A DNA stretch of 64,000 bases from Jannaschia sp. GRR-S6-38 (lineage in GTDB: Bacteria > Pseudomonadota > Alphaproteobacteria > Rhodobacterales > Rhodobacteraceae): the NCBI RefSeq assembly GCF_029853695.1, contig NZ_CP122537.1:1798001-1862000 (forward strand). Reading direction: 5' to 3'. The stretch's first letter is position 1; each line of letters starts with the position of its first letter. The notes under the pieces are model-generated. The model made no database searches. It worked only from the letters and a program-made list of their open reading frames with translations, and was not told the origin of the DNA. Both the position numbers and the translations under genes were made by a program. Positions 46,325-54,937 of the stretch are shown piece by piece.

Positions 46325-48154
46325 CGCAGCTGCGCCTCGCGCAGCCGGGGATGGCGCACGTCCAGCGTGAAGGCGCTGATCCAGCCCTCGAACGTGTCCT
46401 GCGTGCCGAAGGGATTGCCGAAGGTCAGACCCCAATGGGCGGCCTGCGGCATTCGGCCCTCGGCCAGGATGTCGCCCGCGGGCTTGCCGTCGATCTCGGC
46501 CCAGAGGCGGCCCTCGATCGCGTCGAAGCCGATGACGATGTCGCGGCCTTCGGCGGGCACCGGCCCCGAGGCGCGGGTGGCGAGGCGGATGGTCCGCGCG
46601 GCGTCGGTATGCAGCGCCACCTCGACGGTGCCGCGATCCCCGACGGTCATGACCAGCGCCTGGTGCAGGCGAAGCACCTCCCCCGCCGCGGCGGCTGCCG
46701 TCGGAATGCAGGCGCAGCGCCAGCCGGAACGCCTCGGCCCCGAAAAGCGGCGAGGTCTGGTCCACGCTGAGCCGGGTCTGCGGCTGCAGATCGCCCAGCA
46801 GGATCCGGCCGTCGGGCACGGCCACGGTCAGCGGCGCGTCGACGCCGTTGGCGATGCGAAGGGCCTCCGCCTCGGGGCGCAGGGCGATGGCGTCGGGCAA
46901 GTCCGCTGGCGCGTCGTCTGCGGCGGGCGCGGAGGGGCCGCGCAGCATCGGCGCGCCCACATCGCGGCCGGCCAGGGGGCCCGCGGCATGGGGGCGGAAA
47001 TCGCCCAGCCGGGCGGGACGCGTGCGGTCCACGGTGCGGAACACCGCCTCGTAATGGCCGGGCTGGAAGGGGCGGCGGTCCTGCACGATTAGGTTGCCCG
47101 CGATCAGCCAGTCCTCGCGCGTATCCCCCTGCGGGACGGCATGGGCCACGTTGCCCAGAACCAGCACGTCGCGCGCCCCGTCGGCGATGCGGATCACCGG
47201 GGTGGAGAGATTGGGATCGCCCGCGACCTCCAGGGCCTTCGGGTCGCGGACCACGGTGTTGCGACGGATCGTCAGCCCGGACGTGTCGCCGATCGAGATG
47301 CCGTGCAGATGGGCGTTGACGATCACGTTGTCCTCGATCGTGACGTCCTCGTACAGCATCTCCGCCTCGGGCTGGAGCTCGTCGACCGTCTCGTTGCCCA
47401 TGAAGATCGACTGGCTCCATGGCCCGTCGCCCGAGATCAGCCGGTTGCCGCGGATCGTGATCCGGCGGCTGGGGCGCGTCGTGCCGTTCGTCCAGAACTG
47501 GATCATGTCTGGATGCGCGCCCTCGGGCCGGCGGGTCGAGAAATCGCGGATCGTGTTGTCCTCGACCAGCAGGTCCGCAACCGCGGCAAAGTTCATCCCG
47601 TCCGAGCCAAGCCCGTGCAGAAGCGAGGCGCGGATCTCGACCCGTTCGCTGTAGGCGACGAGCAGGCCGGTGCGCAGGCCGGTGATCTCGGCCCCGGTGA
47701 TCAGCAGGTCGCGGCTGTCGACGATGCGCAGGCCGGTGCGGCGCAGCGCGTCGGGGCCGTCGATCATGATATTCTCGAGCCGGACGAAGCGGCTGTCGGC
47801 GATCAGGTTCGGCTGGTCCGGGGCCGTCGCGGGCGGGGCGAGAGTCAGGCCGCGCAGCGTCACGCCCGCCACATCGCGCAGCGTCAGCCCCGCGAGGCGC
47901 GGCGGGTCGGCGCGGTCATGGGCGCGCAGGACGATGGGTGCCTGGGGCGTTCCGGCCAGGCCGGTCACCGCGAGCGGCGCGTAGGTGCCGGGCGCCAGCG
48001 AGAAGACGTCGCCCGGCCCCGCGCCTTGCAGGTCGGTGGCGAGGCTGTCCGGCGTGGAGCGGACCACGCGCTCGGCGGCGGCGGGGAGCGCGACGCAGGC
48101 CGCCAGCCATGCCACGCCGATGGCGCGGGCAAGGATGCCGCGGGAATGGATCAT
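46321..48154 (-). pseudogene. Right-handed parallel beta-helix protein with C-terminal lectin-like domain, single-base frameshift
   Basis: A secreted protein (signal peptide ending CVALPAAAE) with many parallel beta-helix coils between residues about 30 and 350 (VTLRGLTLAP, VRLENIMIDG, LLITGAEITGL, ITIRGNRLISGD, VTIEDNVIVNAHLHGISIG), as in polysaccharide lyases and epimerases. After residue about 490 the frame is lost. The continuing sequence (LRLHQALVMTVGDRGTVEV to VRHPRLREAQLR) lies in another frame and ends at 46321, with ATGA overlap to the polymerase. Removing one base from the C5 run at 46680-46684 joins the two parts into about 610 residues, with a laminin-G/concanavalin-like end. Likely role is trimming or modifying the exopolysaccharide. 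Confidence 0.85.
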
Positions 48155-48308
48155 CGCCTGTTCTCCTGCCGGTCGGGGCCGGCGAACTGCTCGCTCGGGG
48201 CCCTCTCATTCGGGGCCTTTGGAGTCAGGCTAGGCAGGCGGTGCTGCCCGCGCCAAGGCTTTTCGCCTCGGGCGGGCGCGTCGGGGCCCGGGGTGTGACG
48301 CGGCTGCG

Positions 48309-49589
48309 TCAGCCTAGCGCCACCGCCGCCGCGACGAGGATGCCGAACCCGGCCGCCGCCAACGCGAGGCTGCGCCAGGGCAGGGGCGTGCCCGCGGCGC
48401 GCGCGAAGGCCCAGGCCGACAGCACAAGGCCCGCGCCTTCCGCGGCGCAGCCCAGCCAGACAAGCCACAGCACATCCGCGCCGTTCGACAGCGCCACCCA
48501 GCCCACGATGAGCGCCGCGATGCGTGGCAGGTTCGACACGACCGCGTTCGCGGTATCGCCGCGCGCGAGGGCCGAGAGGGCCGGCCCGGTCTTGGCCAGC
48601 CGGATGCCCTGCATCACGGCCATCGGCCCGACCAGCGTCGCGAGCGGCGCCCAGGCCGTGCCCGCGACGAAAGCGGGCAGGATCGACGCCCCGACCAGGC
48701 CCACCAGTCCAAGCGCCATCCCGCAGAGGATGCACAGCGCGATGAAGCGGGCGGTGGCCCCGGCGAAGTCCGCCTGCCGGTCGGCCAGCTCCGAGAGCTT
48801 CGGCAGGCTCGCGGTGCCCAGGCTGCCCGCCAGGACGAGCGACGGCGTCAGCGTGAGCGTCACCGCCAGCGCGAAGCTGCTGAGGCTTTCCATCCCGGCG
48901 AGCCGCCCGACGATCATCTTGTCGCCCTGCATCACGAAGAACAGAAGTCCCGCGTTGAGCAGGATCGGCCAGCCGAAGCGCAGCGTCCGGCCCCAGAGCG
49001 CGGCGTCGAAGACCGGCCGGAAGCGGCGTTCGGCGACGACATGCGACAGGATCGCGGCCAGCGCGGCATAGGCCACCAGCGCGCCCAGCATCACGCGCCA
49101 GTCGCCCAGCCACCAGGCCAACGGCCAGATCAGGATCAGCGAGACCAGCGCCGGGGTCGTCTGCACCCCGATCAGCGCGCCGAAGCGGCCGGCGCGGTTG
49201 TAGCGATGCATGTCGAAATGCTGCAGCGCGTTGCAGAACGGCACCAGAGCCAGCGCGGCATAGCCCCAGGCGACCTGCGGCACGGCGAAGAACCACGCCA
49301 GCGGCCAGGCCAGCGCCAGCATCAGAAGGGTGGCCAGCAGGCCGCGGAACAGCTGGAAGCCCTGCAGCGCATCCTGCAGGCGCGGGTCGTCCCCGTCGCG
49401 GGCTTGCACGATCTGCTGCTGCAGCCCGAAGGCCGAGGCCATCTCGACCGCCGCGATGGCGACGACCAGCGTGGCGGCGATGCCGTAATCCTCGACCGGG
49501 ATCAGCGCCGCCAGCGCGAGGTTGCGCGCGAAGAGCAGCGCCGAATGGGCCGCATTGCCGGACAGGAGAAGGAAGGCGGAACGAAGCAT
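48309..49589 (-). CDS. Oligosaccharide flippase (Wzx-type, MOP superfamily)
   Basis: A 426-residue membrane protein with about 12 hydrophobic helices. It matches the polysaccharide-synthesis flippase family: MLRSAFLLLSGNAAHSALLFARNLALAALIPVEDYGIAATL at the start (first helix and the conserved YG), LQQQIVQARDGDDPRLQDALQG, and FGWPILLNAGLLFFVMQGDKMIVGRLAG in the centre. It would move undecaprenyl-linked repeat units across the inner membrane for the polymerase encoded at 44924-46324. It is separated from that operon by about 154 bp containing no other gene and is divergent from the GT2 gene at 49708. Confidence 0.9.
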   Translation of the reverse strand: MLRSAFLLLSGNAAHSALLFARNLALAALIPVEDYGIAATLVVAIAAVEMASAFGLQQQIVQARDGDDPRLQDALQGFQLFRGLLATLLMLALAWPLAWFFAVPQVAWGYAALALVPFCNALQHFDMHRYNRAGRFGALIGVQTTPALVSLILIWPLAWWLGDWRVMLGALVAYAALAAILSHVVAERRFRPVFDAALWGRTLRFGWPILLNAGLLFFVMQGDKMIVGRLAGMESLSSFALAVTLTLTPSLVLAGSLGTASLPKLSELADRQADFAGATARFIALCILCGMALGLVGLVGASILPAFVAGTAWAPLATLVGPMAVMQGIRLAKTGPALSALARGDTANAVVSNLPRIAALIVGWVALSNGADVLWLVWLGCAAEGAGLVLSAWAFARAAGTPLPWRSLALAAAGFGILVAAAVALG

Positions 49590-49707
49590 CGGGGCAACAG
49601 GCGGCAAGGGTGGCGCGGCGGCGCGGGTTGCCGGCTTGTGCGGGCCGCGCCATGCTCGGGTCAAGCACCGCGCCCGCGACCGGGCCGATCCAGAGGCGGG
49701 AGCAGGC

Positions 49708-50595
49708 GTGACATCCCCTTCCCGGACGAGCGGGGCGGCCGGGCCCCGCGCCGCCGTCATCATCCCGCATTTCAACGATCCCGACCGGCTGGCGCGTTGC
49801 CTCGCCGCGCTGATGGGCGACCTGCCCGATTGCGTCGAGGTGCTGGTGGTCGATAACGGCTCGCACAGCGATCCGGGCGCTTGGCTCCGGCGCGACTTCC
49901 CGGAGGTGAGGCTGCTCTGCGAGACGCGCCCCGGCGCGGGGCCCGCGCGCAACCGCGGCGCGGCGGAGACGGATGCGGAGCTTTTGCTGTTTCTCGACGC
50001 CGATTGCGTGCCGGGGCCCGGCTGGGTCGCGACGGCGCTGTGCGCGGCGCGGGAGGCCGACCTCGTGGGCGGCGACGTGGAGATCTTCGACGAGACGCCG
50101 CCGCCGCGCAGCGGGGCCGAGGCCTTCGAGACGACCTTCGCCTTCGACATGCGCCGTTATCTCGACGAGGTGGGCTTCCTGGGCAGCGGGAACCTGGTGA
50201 CGCGCCGGGAGGTGCACGCGGCGCTGGGCGGCTTCCGGCCGGCGGTGTCGGAGGACAAGGATTATTCGCACCGCGCGCGGGCGGCGGGCTTCACGCTGGG
50301 CTACGTGGCCGAGATGCGCGTCGGGCATCCGTCCCGCGCCGACTGGCCTGCGCTGCGCGCCAAGTGGCGCCGCCTGACCGACGAGGCCTGGGCGCTGCAC
50401 CGGGCCGAGGGGCGCGGGCGGCTGGCCTGGGTGGGCCGGGCACTGCTGATGCCGGTCTCGGTGCTGGCGCATCTGCCCCGCGTGTTGCGCGCCCGAACTC
50501 TCACCCCCGGCGAGCGCTGGCGCGCGGCGGGGACGCTGCTGCGGATCCGCATGGCCCGGATGCTGTGGATGCTGCGTCAGGCGCTCGCCCCGTAG
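49708..50595 (+). CDS. Glycosyltransferase family 2
   Basis: A 295-residue GT-A enzyme: VIIPHFNDPDRLARCLAALMG, VLVVDNGSHSDPG, RPGAGPARNRGAAET, the DxD site LFLDADCVPGPGW, and GSGNLVTRREVHAALGGFRPAVSEDKDYSHRARAAG with the acceptor ED motif. No membrane anchor is clear; the C-terminal 60 residues are basic and may bind the membrane. The GTG start follows GGGAGCAGG; no better start precedes the first strand. Its 3' end overlaps the convergent CpsD gene by 19 bp. Confidence 0.88.
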   Translation: MTSPSRTSGAAGPRAAVIIPHFNDPDRLARCLAALMGDLPDCVEVLVVDNGSHSDPGAWLRRDFPEVRLLCETRPGAGPARNRGAAETDAELLLFLDADCVPGPGWVATALCAAREADLVGGDVEIFDETPPPRSGAEAFETTFAFDMRRYLDEVGFLGSGNLVTRREVHAALGGFRPAVSEDKDYSHRARAAGFTLGYVAEMRVGHPSRADWPALRAKWRRLTDEAWALHRAEGRGRLAWVGRALLMPVSVLAHLPRVLRARTLTPGERWRAAGTLLRIRMARMLWMLRQALAP

Positions 50596-51416
50596 CCGTA
50601 GCCATAGCCGTATCCATAGGCATGCCCGTCGCCCGGATGGGCGCATTTGTTCAGCACCACGCCCAGCACATTGGTCTGCGCCGCGAGGTCGCGCTCGCAG
50701 GCATCGACCTGGCGCAGCGTCGATTGCTCGGCCGCGGCGACGATCATCGCGGCATCGGCATTGGGCATGAAGGCGATTGCGTCGTCGCTGACCATGACGG
50801 GCGGCAGGTCGAGCAGGATCAGGTCCGGCTCGAACTGATCGGCGAGGCGGTCGAGGAACTGCGCCATCGAGCGGCCGTGGATCAGCGCCGAGGGGTCGCG
50901 TACGGCCCGCGCGGTGCTCGCGATGGCGAGATTGTCGCCCAGGCGCGTCATCTCGCCGGCCGGGTCGGCGCGTTCGACGATGGCGCGGGGGATGTGCTTT
51001 TCGCCGTCGAGGCCTAGGAGTCGCGCCAGCATCGGGCGGCGCAGGTCCAAATCGACGACGATGGTGCGCACGTCGGTCTGCCGCGCCAGCGACAGCGCGA
51101 GGTTCAGCGTCACCGTGCTCTTGCCGCAGCCGGGGCCGGGCGATGTGATGGCGATGCGCTTGTAGCCCTTGGTCTCGGCCTGTTGCAGGATCCGCGTGCG
51201 CAGCACGTCGAAGGGCGCGCTGCGGGGGCCGTCCTCGCGGGTGACGATCCGGTTGCGCTCCAGGTGCCGGGGATCGGGCTCGAAGGCGTCCAGCCCGGCC
51301 CAGGCCATCAGCGCCTCGCCCGTGGGCTCGTCGACCTCCGGCATCGTGGCGCTGCGGGCGAGAACGGCGTCGCGCGCGGCGCGGGCCTGGCGGATGGCGG
51401 CTTGAAGACGGTCCAT
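50577..51416 (-). CDS. CpsD/CapB family tyrosine-protein kinase (BY-kinase)
   Basis: Cytoplasmic bacterial tyrosine kinase (279 residues) that works with a Wzz-type membrane activator to regulate polysaccharide export and chain length. Walker A is SPGPGCGKST (Lys99), Walker A' VDLDLRRPMLARLL and Walker B LILLDLPPVMVSDDA. The autophosphorylation tail is a striking YGYGYGYGYG run just before the C terminus. It follows the Wzz-like gene by 25 bp, so the kinase and its activator domain are separate proteins here. The tail is coded by near-perfect hexamer repeats at about 50590-50620. Confidence 0.92.
   Translation of the reverse strand: MDRLQAAIRQARAARDAVLARSATMPEVDEPTGEALMAWAGLDAFEPDPRHLERNRIVTREDGPRSAPFDVLRTRILQQAETKGYKRIAITSPGPGCGKSTVTLNLALSLARQTDVRTIVVDLDLRRPMLARLLGLDGEKHIPRAIVERADPAGEMTRLGDNLAIASTARAVRDPSALIHGRSMAQFLDRLADQFEPDLILLDLPPVMVSDDAIAFMPNADAAMIVAAAEQSTLRQVDACERDLAAQTNVLGVVLNKCAHPGDGHAYGYGYGYGYGASA
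50590..50620 (-). repeat. Hexanucleotide tandem repeat coding the Tyr-Gly tail of the CpsD kinase
   Basis: Five consecutive Tyr-Gly codon pairs are written by variants of the same hexamer (CCGTAG/CCATAG on the plus strand). Third-position changes break perfect identity, so slippage is less likely than in a pure repeat, but gain or loss of in-frame units would only change the number of phosphorylatable tyrosines. Confidence 0.7.
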
Positions 51417-51441
51417 GTCGTGTCCTTCCGGGGCGGTCGGG

Positions 51442-52977
51442 TCAGAATTCGAGGAGGCGCGCGGCGCGCGCGAGAAGGTCGTCCGGCGCGGGCAGCCAGC
51501 CGCCGACGGCGGCGCCGGCAAGCGTCAGGCCGAGCAGGGCGAAGGCCACAGCGAGGGCGGGCCGGATGCGCCGCTTGGCGACGGCGTCGGCGGGCAGGGT
51601 CTCGGGCCCGGCGAGGATCGGCAGGGTCGCCAGAGGCACGATGCCCAGATGGCGCTGCAGGTCGACCGGGCGGCGCAGGAAGCCCAGGCGCAGCTCCAGC
51701 AGGACGACGATCATCAGGCCGATGGCGACGCCCAGGCCCGAGCCGGCCAGCGCCACCGCCTCGCGATTGGGGCGGGCGGGCTTGCGCGGGATGGCGGCTT
51801 GTTCGATCACCGCGACGCGCTGGCCCTTCGACAGCGCCTCGATCGCGTCGCCGGTTTCGGCCATGGCCTTGGCCTCGACGGCCTGGTTGTAGAGCGCGCG
51901 CAGGTTCTGGTGGTCTTCTTCCAGCGACGCCAATTGCGCGGCCTTGACCGGCGCGCGGGCCAGCCCCCCGCGCAGCCGCTCAAGCTCCTCGAGCAGCAGG
52001 CGGCGCAGCTCGGCGGCCTCGGCCAGCTTGCCGTCGATCTCGTCGCGATGGCGGTGATAGGCGGAGCGGCCGCCGGCGCCCTCGTTGCGGTCGGCGTCGA
52101 GGCGGCGCGAGAGGCGCGCGATGCGGTCCTCGATCTCGGGGATGCCCGGGTCGCCCTGGGGCAGGTCGGCCAGCGTCTCGCGCAGGGCGACGATCTGGCG
52201 GCCCTCGTAGCTGCTGGCGCGCAGGTTGCTGCCGGCCTCGCGGCGGCGAACCGTCTCGTGCAGGCGGGTCAGGCGCTCGCGCTCGCGCTTGAGCGCGTCG
52301 CTTTCGCGGGCGATGCGGGACAGCTCTTCCTCGATATCGGCGACGCGCGACAGTTGCAGCTCGCGCGTGCCGGGCAGGGCCTCCTCGTGCTCCTGGCGGA
52401 AGGCCATCAGCGTCGCGCCGCTGGCCGACAGCTCCTGCTGCAGGCGCGAGACCTCCTGGTCGAAGAATTCCAGCGTCTGCCGGGCGACCGAGGTGCGCAT
52501 CTCGACATCCTCGGCCATGACGCGGGTCACCAGTTCGTTGGCGACCGAGGCGGCCATGACGGCGCTGCCGGCTTCGAAGCGGATGTCCAGCATGGTCGCA
52601 CGCTCGGTGTCGCGGCGGTTCTCGGCGCCATCGATGGTGAAGACGATGCGCTCGCGCAGATCCTCGACGATCTCGTCGGGGGCCGGGCGCTCGCCCTCGT
52701 AGACGTTCAGGCGGTTGGCGATATCGAGGAGCGCCTCGCGCGACAGCACGCGCTGCTCGATGATCTGCAGATGCTCGTAGGCGGCGGTCTGCACGGTCGA
52801 GGCGGCCAGCTCGTCGGGGATCTTCTCGGCCTCGACGACGAGCCGCGCGCCCGCCTCGTAGACCGGCGGCAGGCTGATCGCGACGCCCAGGCCCGAGCCC
52901 GTGCAGACGAAGAGCGCCAGCAGGAACCAGGGCAGGCGCCGCTTGAACAGCGAAAGGTAGAATAGGACGTCGGACAT
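51442..52977 (-). CDS. Polysaccharide co-polymerase / chain-length determinant (Wzz/GumC family)
   Basis: A 511-residue inner-membrane protein. A first helix (about 15-35, LPWFLLALFVCTGSGLGVAISL) and a second near residue 415 (VALAGSGLGVAIGLMIVVLLEL) enclose a large periplasmic domain with long coiled coils (about 165-385, e.g. ELQLSRVADIEEELSRIARES), the PCP-2a layout. The C-terminal 90 residues are cytoplasmic plus one more hydrophobic stretch. It lies 3 bp after the ATPase gene and just ahead of the CpsD kinase it should activate. Controls chain length and export of the polysaccharide. Confidence 0.92.
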   Translation of the reverse strand: MSDVLFYLSLFKRRLPWFLLALFVCTGSGLGVAISLPPVYEAGARLVVEAEKIPDELAASTVQTAAYEHLQIIEQRVLSREALLDIANRLNVYEGERPAPDEIVEDLRERIVFTIDGAENRRDTERATMLDIRFEAGSAVMAASVANELVTRVMAEDVEMRTSVARQTLEFFDQEVSRLQQELSASGATLMAFRQEHEEALPGTRELQLSRVADIEEELSRIARESDALKRERERLTRLHETVRRREAGSNLRASSYEGRQIVALRETLADLPQGDPGIPEIEDRIARLSRRLDADRNEGAGGRSAYHRHRDEIDGKLAEAAELRRLLLEELERLRGGLARAPVKAAQLASLEEDHQNLRALYNQAVEAKAMAETGDAIEALSKGQRVAVIEQAAIPRKPARPNREAVALAGSGLGVAIGLMIVVLLELRLGFLRRPVDLQRHLGIVPLATLPILAGPETLPADAVAKRRIRPALAVAFALLGLTLAGAAVGGWLPAPDDLLARAARLLEF

Positions 52978-52980
52978 GCC

Positions 52981-53883
52981 TCAGGCCCCGCTGGCCAGGC
53001 GCAGGCGGCCGGGGCGGGTCGCGGGGCCGGAGGGCCGGTCGGGTGCGGCGGCCAGGGGCGCCAGGAACATGTCCTGTTCCAGCACCTGCTGGACCAGCGC
53101 GGCGCCGATCGTGGGCGCGGTCTCGGACAGCGCGAAGATCATCGTCATCTCGCAGAGCTGGTTGACCGAGCGCGGCAGCCCGGAGGTCACCGAATGGATC
53201 AGGGACAGCGCGGCGGGCTCGAACAGGTCCTCGGCCCCGCCGACGGCGGCGAGGCGGGCGGCGACGTAATCGGCCAGCGCGGCGCGCGACAGCGGCGGCA
53301 GGGCGGCCCAGACGCCGACGCGCTGGGCAAGGCCCAGGAGCTCGGGGGCGCGCAGCCGGTCGCGCAGCAGGCTGTGGCCCGACAGCACGACCTGCAGAAG
53401 CTGGTCCGCGGCGGTGTTGATATTCGACAGGATCCGCAGCTCGTCCAGCGCGGCGGTCGACAGGCTCTGGGCCTCGTCCACGACCAGCACCATGCGGCGT
53501 CCGGCGGCGTATTCCGCGATCAGCGCGTCCTGCAGCCGGGTGAAAAGCTCGGTGGGCGCGGCGTCGGCGGCGATGTCCTCGCCCAGCGCCTGAAGGACCC
53601 AGGGCAGGACCGAGCCGGTGCCCTGGCGCAGCCCGGACATCAGGACCACGCGCTGCGCGGGATCGGCATCGGCCATGATCCGCAGCAGGAGCGAGGTCTT
53701 TCCGGTGCCGGCGTCGCCGGTCAGGACGATGAAGGGCGCGCCCGTCATCAGCCCGTATTCCAGGGCAGCATGCGCACGGACGACGCCGGGGCCGCAATAG
53801 CTCAGCTCCGCGTCGGCGAGGACGCCGAAGGGCCGGCCGTCCATCCCGTATTGCGCTCTATAGAGGTCTTCGACGTCTGCCAT
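52981..53883 (-). CDS. ExeA-like AAA ATPase of the exosortase/EPS locus
   Basis: A 300-residue ATPase of the type found beside exosortase and exopolysaccharide genes ('putative secretion ATPase, PEP-CTERM locus subfamily'). Walker A is GDAGTGKTS (residues 56-64), Walker B MVLVVDEAQSL, sensor region LSNINTAADQLLQVVLSGH, and an arginine-rich C-terminal lid with GLPRSVNQLCEMTMIFAL. The mechanistic role is not established. First gene of ATPase-Wzz-CpsD on the minus strand; the 295 bp upstream to the divergent sugar transferase must hold promoters for both. Confidence 0.87.
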   Translation of the reverse strand: MADVEDLYRAQYGMDGRPFGVLADAELSYCGPGVVRAHAALEYGLMTGAPFIVLTGDAGTGKTSLLLRIMADADPAQRVVLMSGLRQGTGSVLPWVLQALGEDIAADAAPTELFTRLQDALIAEYAAGRRMVLVVDEAQSLSTAALDELRILSNINTAADQLLQVVLSGHSLLRDRLRAPELLGLAQRVGVWAALPPLSRAALADYVAARLAAVGGAEDLFEPAALSLIHSVTSGLPRSVNQLCEMTMIFALSETAPTIGAALVQQVLEQDMFLAPLAAAPDRPSGPATRPGRLRLASGA

Positions 53884-54178
53884 CGTCTTCCGTCCCGTAA
53901 TCTGCCCGTGGCCTCGTTCGTCTTGCCGGCGACTCGTTCGGTCGCATTAACCACGGTCCCAACCTCGTGCCGGAATCCGTCGCGAATAAGGCGGGGTCCG
54001 AGGCGATTCCGGGGCGGATGAAGGCGCAAATGCGGTCTTGCGCGAAGCTGACCCGAAATCTGTCCGGCCCCGCCACATTTGCCCCGCCACCTGCCATCGA
54101 ATCCGCCTCATCCCCCGTCATGAGGGTTAACGACGCGGGCAGCTCCGTCCGCGGCACGACAGACGAGGCGCCCCATCC
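53884..54178. promoter_or_regulatory. Divergent promoter region between the EPS ATPase operon and the initiating sugar transferase
   Basis: A 295-bp gene-free stretch, less GC-rich than its surroundings (GCATTAACCACGG near 53943, CATGAGGGTTAACGAC near 54120). Both outward genes start at its edges, so two promoters must lie here. I could not identify convincing -35/-10 pairs or operators. Confidence 0.45.
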
Positions 54179-54859
54179 ATGACCCTGCGATTCGATCCCG
54201 AGACCGCCGTCGCGACGCCCGTGGCCGCCCGCAGCGCGACCGTCGCGCCCGGGCTCAGCTACCGCGCGCATCTCAAGCGGGTGCTGGACGTGACGCTGGT
54301 CCTGCTGGCGCTGCCGGCGATCCTGCCGGTGATCGCGGTCTTCGCGGCGCTGGTGGCGCTGGACGGCGGCTCGCCCTTCTACGCGCAGGAGCGGTTGGGC
54401 CTCGGCGGGCGGCGGTTCCGCATGTGGAAGCTGCGCTCGATGGTCGTCGATGCCGATGCCGCGCTGGCGCGGCACCTGGCCGCCGATCCCGAGGCCCGCG
54501 CCGAATGGGCGCGCGACCAGAAGCTGCGCCGCGATCCGCGCATCACGCGGGTCGGCCGGCTGATCCGCGCCGTCTCGATCGACGAGCTGCCGCAGGTCTT
54601 CAACGTGCTGACCGGCGATATGAGCCTGGTCGGACCGCGCCCGATGCTGCCCGAGCAGCGCGCGCTCTATCCCGGGCGCGCCTATTATCGCCTGCGCCCC
54701 GGACTGACCGGCGCCTGGCAGGTCGCGGGCCGCGGCCGGACGAGCTTTGCCGCCCGGGCCGAGTTCGACATGTCCTACGATGCGGCGCTCGGCCTAGGCG
54801 CCGATCTGCGCATCATCGCGGCGACCGTCGGTGTTGTCCTGCGCGCCACAGGTCGGTGA
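54179..54859 (+). CDS. Undecaprenyl-phosphate sugar phosphotransferase (initiating sugar transferase)
   Basis: A 226-residue polyprenyl-phosphate hexose-1-phosphate transferase of the ExoY/WbaP catalytic-domain type, the enzyme that starts the polysaccharide repeat unit on the lipid carrier. Motifs: KRVLDVTLVLLALPAILPVIAVFAALVALD (membrane helix), FYAQERLGLGGRRFRMWKLRSM, RVGRLIRAVSIDELPQVFNVLTGDMSLVGPRP (described by its ends; contains the Asp-Glu catalytic pair) and RLRPGLTGAWQVAGRGR. The short form without the extra N-terminal membrane domain fits PssY/ExoY. Divergent from the ATPase-Wzz-CpsD operon. Confidence 0.93.
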   Translation: MTLRFDPETAVATPVAARSATVAPGLSYRAHLKRVLDVTLVLLALPAILPVIAVFAALVALDGGSPFYAQERLGLGGRRFRMWKLRSMVVDADAALARHLAADPEARAEWARDQKLRRDPRITRVGRLIRAVSIDELPQVFNVLTGDMSLVGPRPMLPEQRALYPGRAYYRLRPGLTGAWQVAGRGRTSFAARAEFDMSYDAALGLGADLRIIAATVGVVLRATGR

Positions 54860-54937
54860 GCATCGCGGCCGGGTCATGCCGCTGCGCTGGCCGCACGGGC
54901 CCCGGTCCGGCAGGGTTTCCAAAAAGAAGAACGAGCA

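Noticed and set aside
44924..48154. A single 1076-residue protein joining a beta-helix domain to an O-antigen ligase
   Set aside because: The junction is low-complexity frame-shifted sequence, the true C terminus of the beta-helix protein lies in another frame, and a normal ATGA overlap marks a separate polymerase start at 46324.
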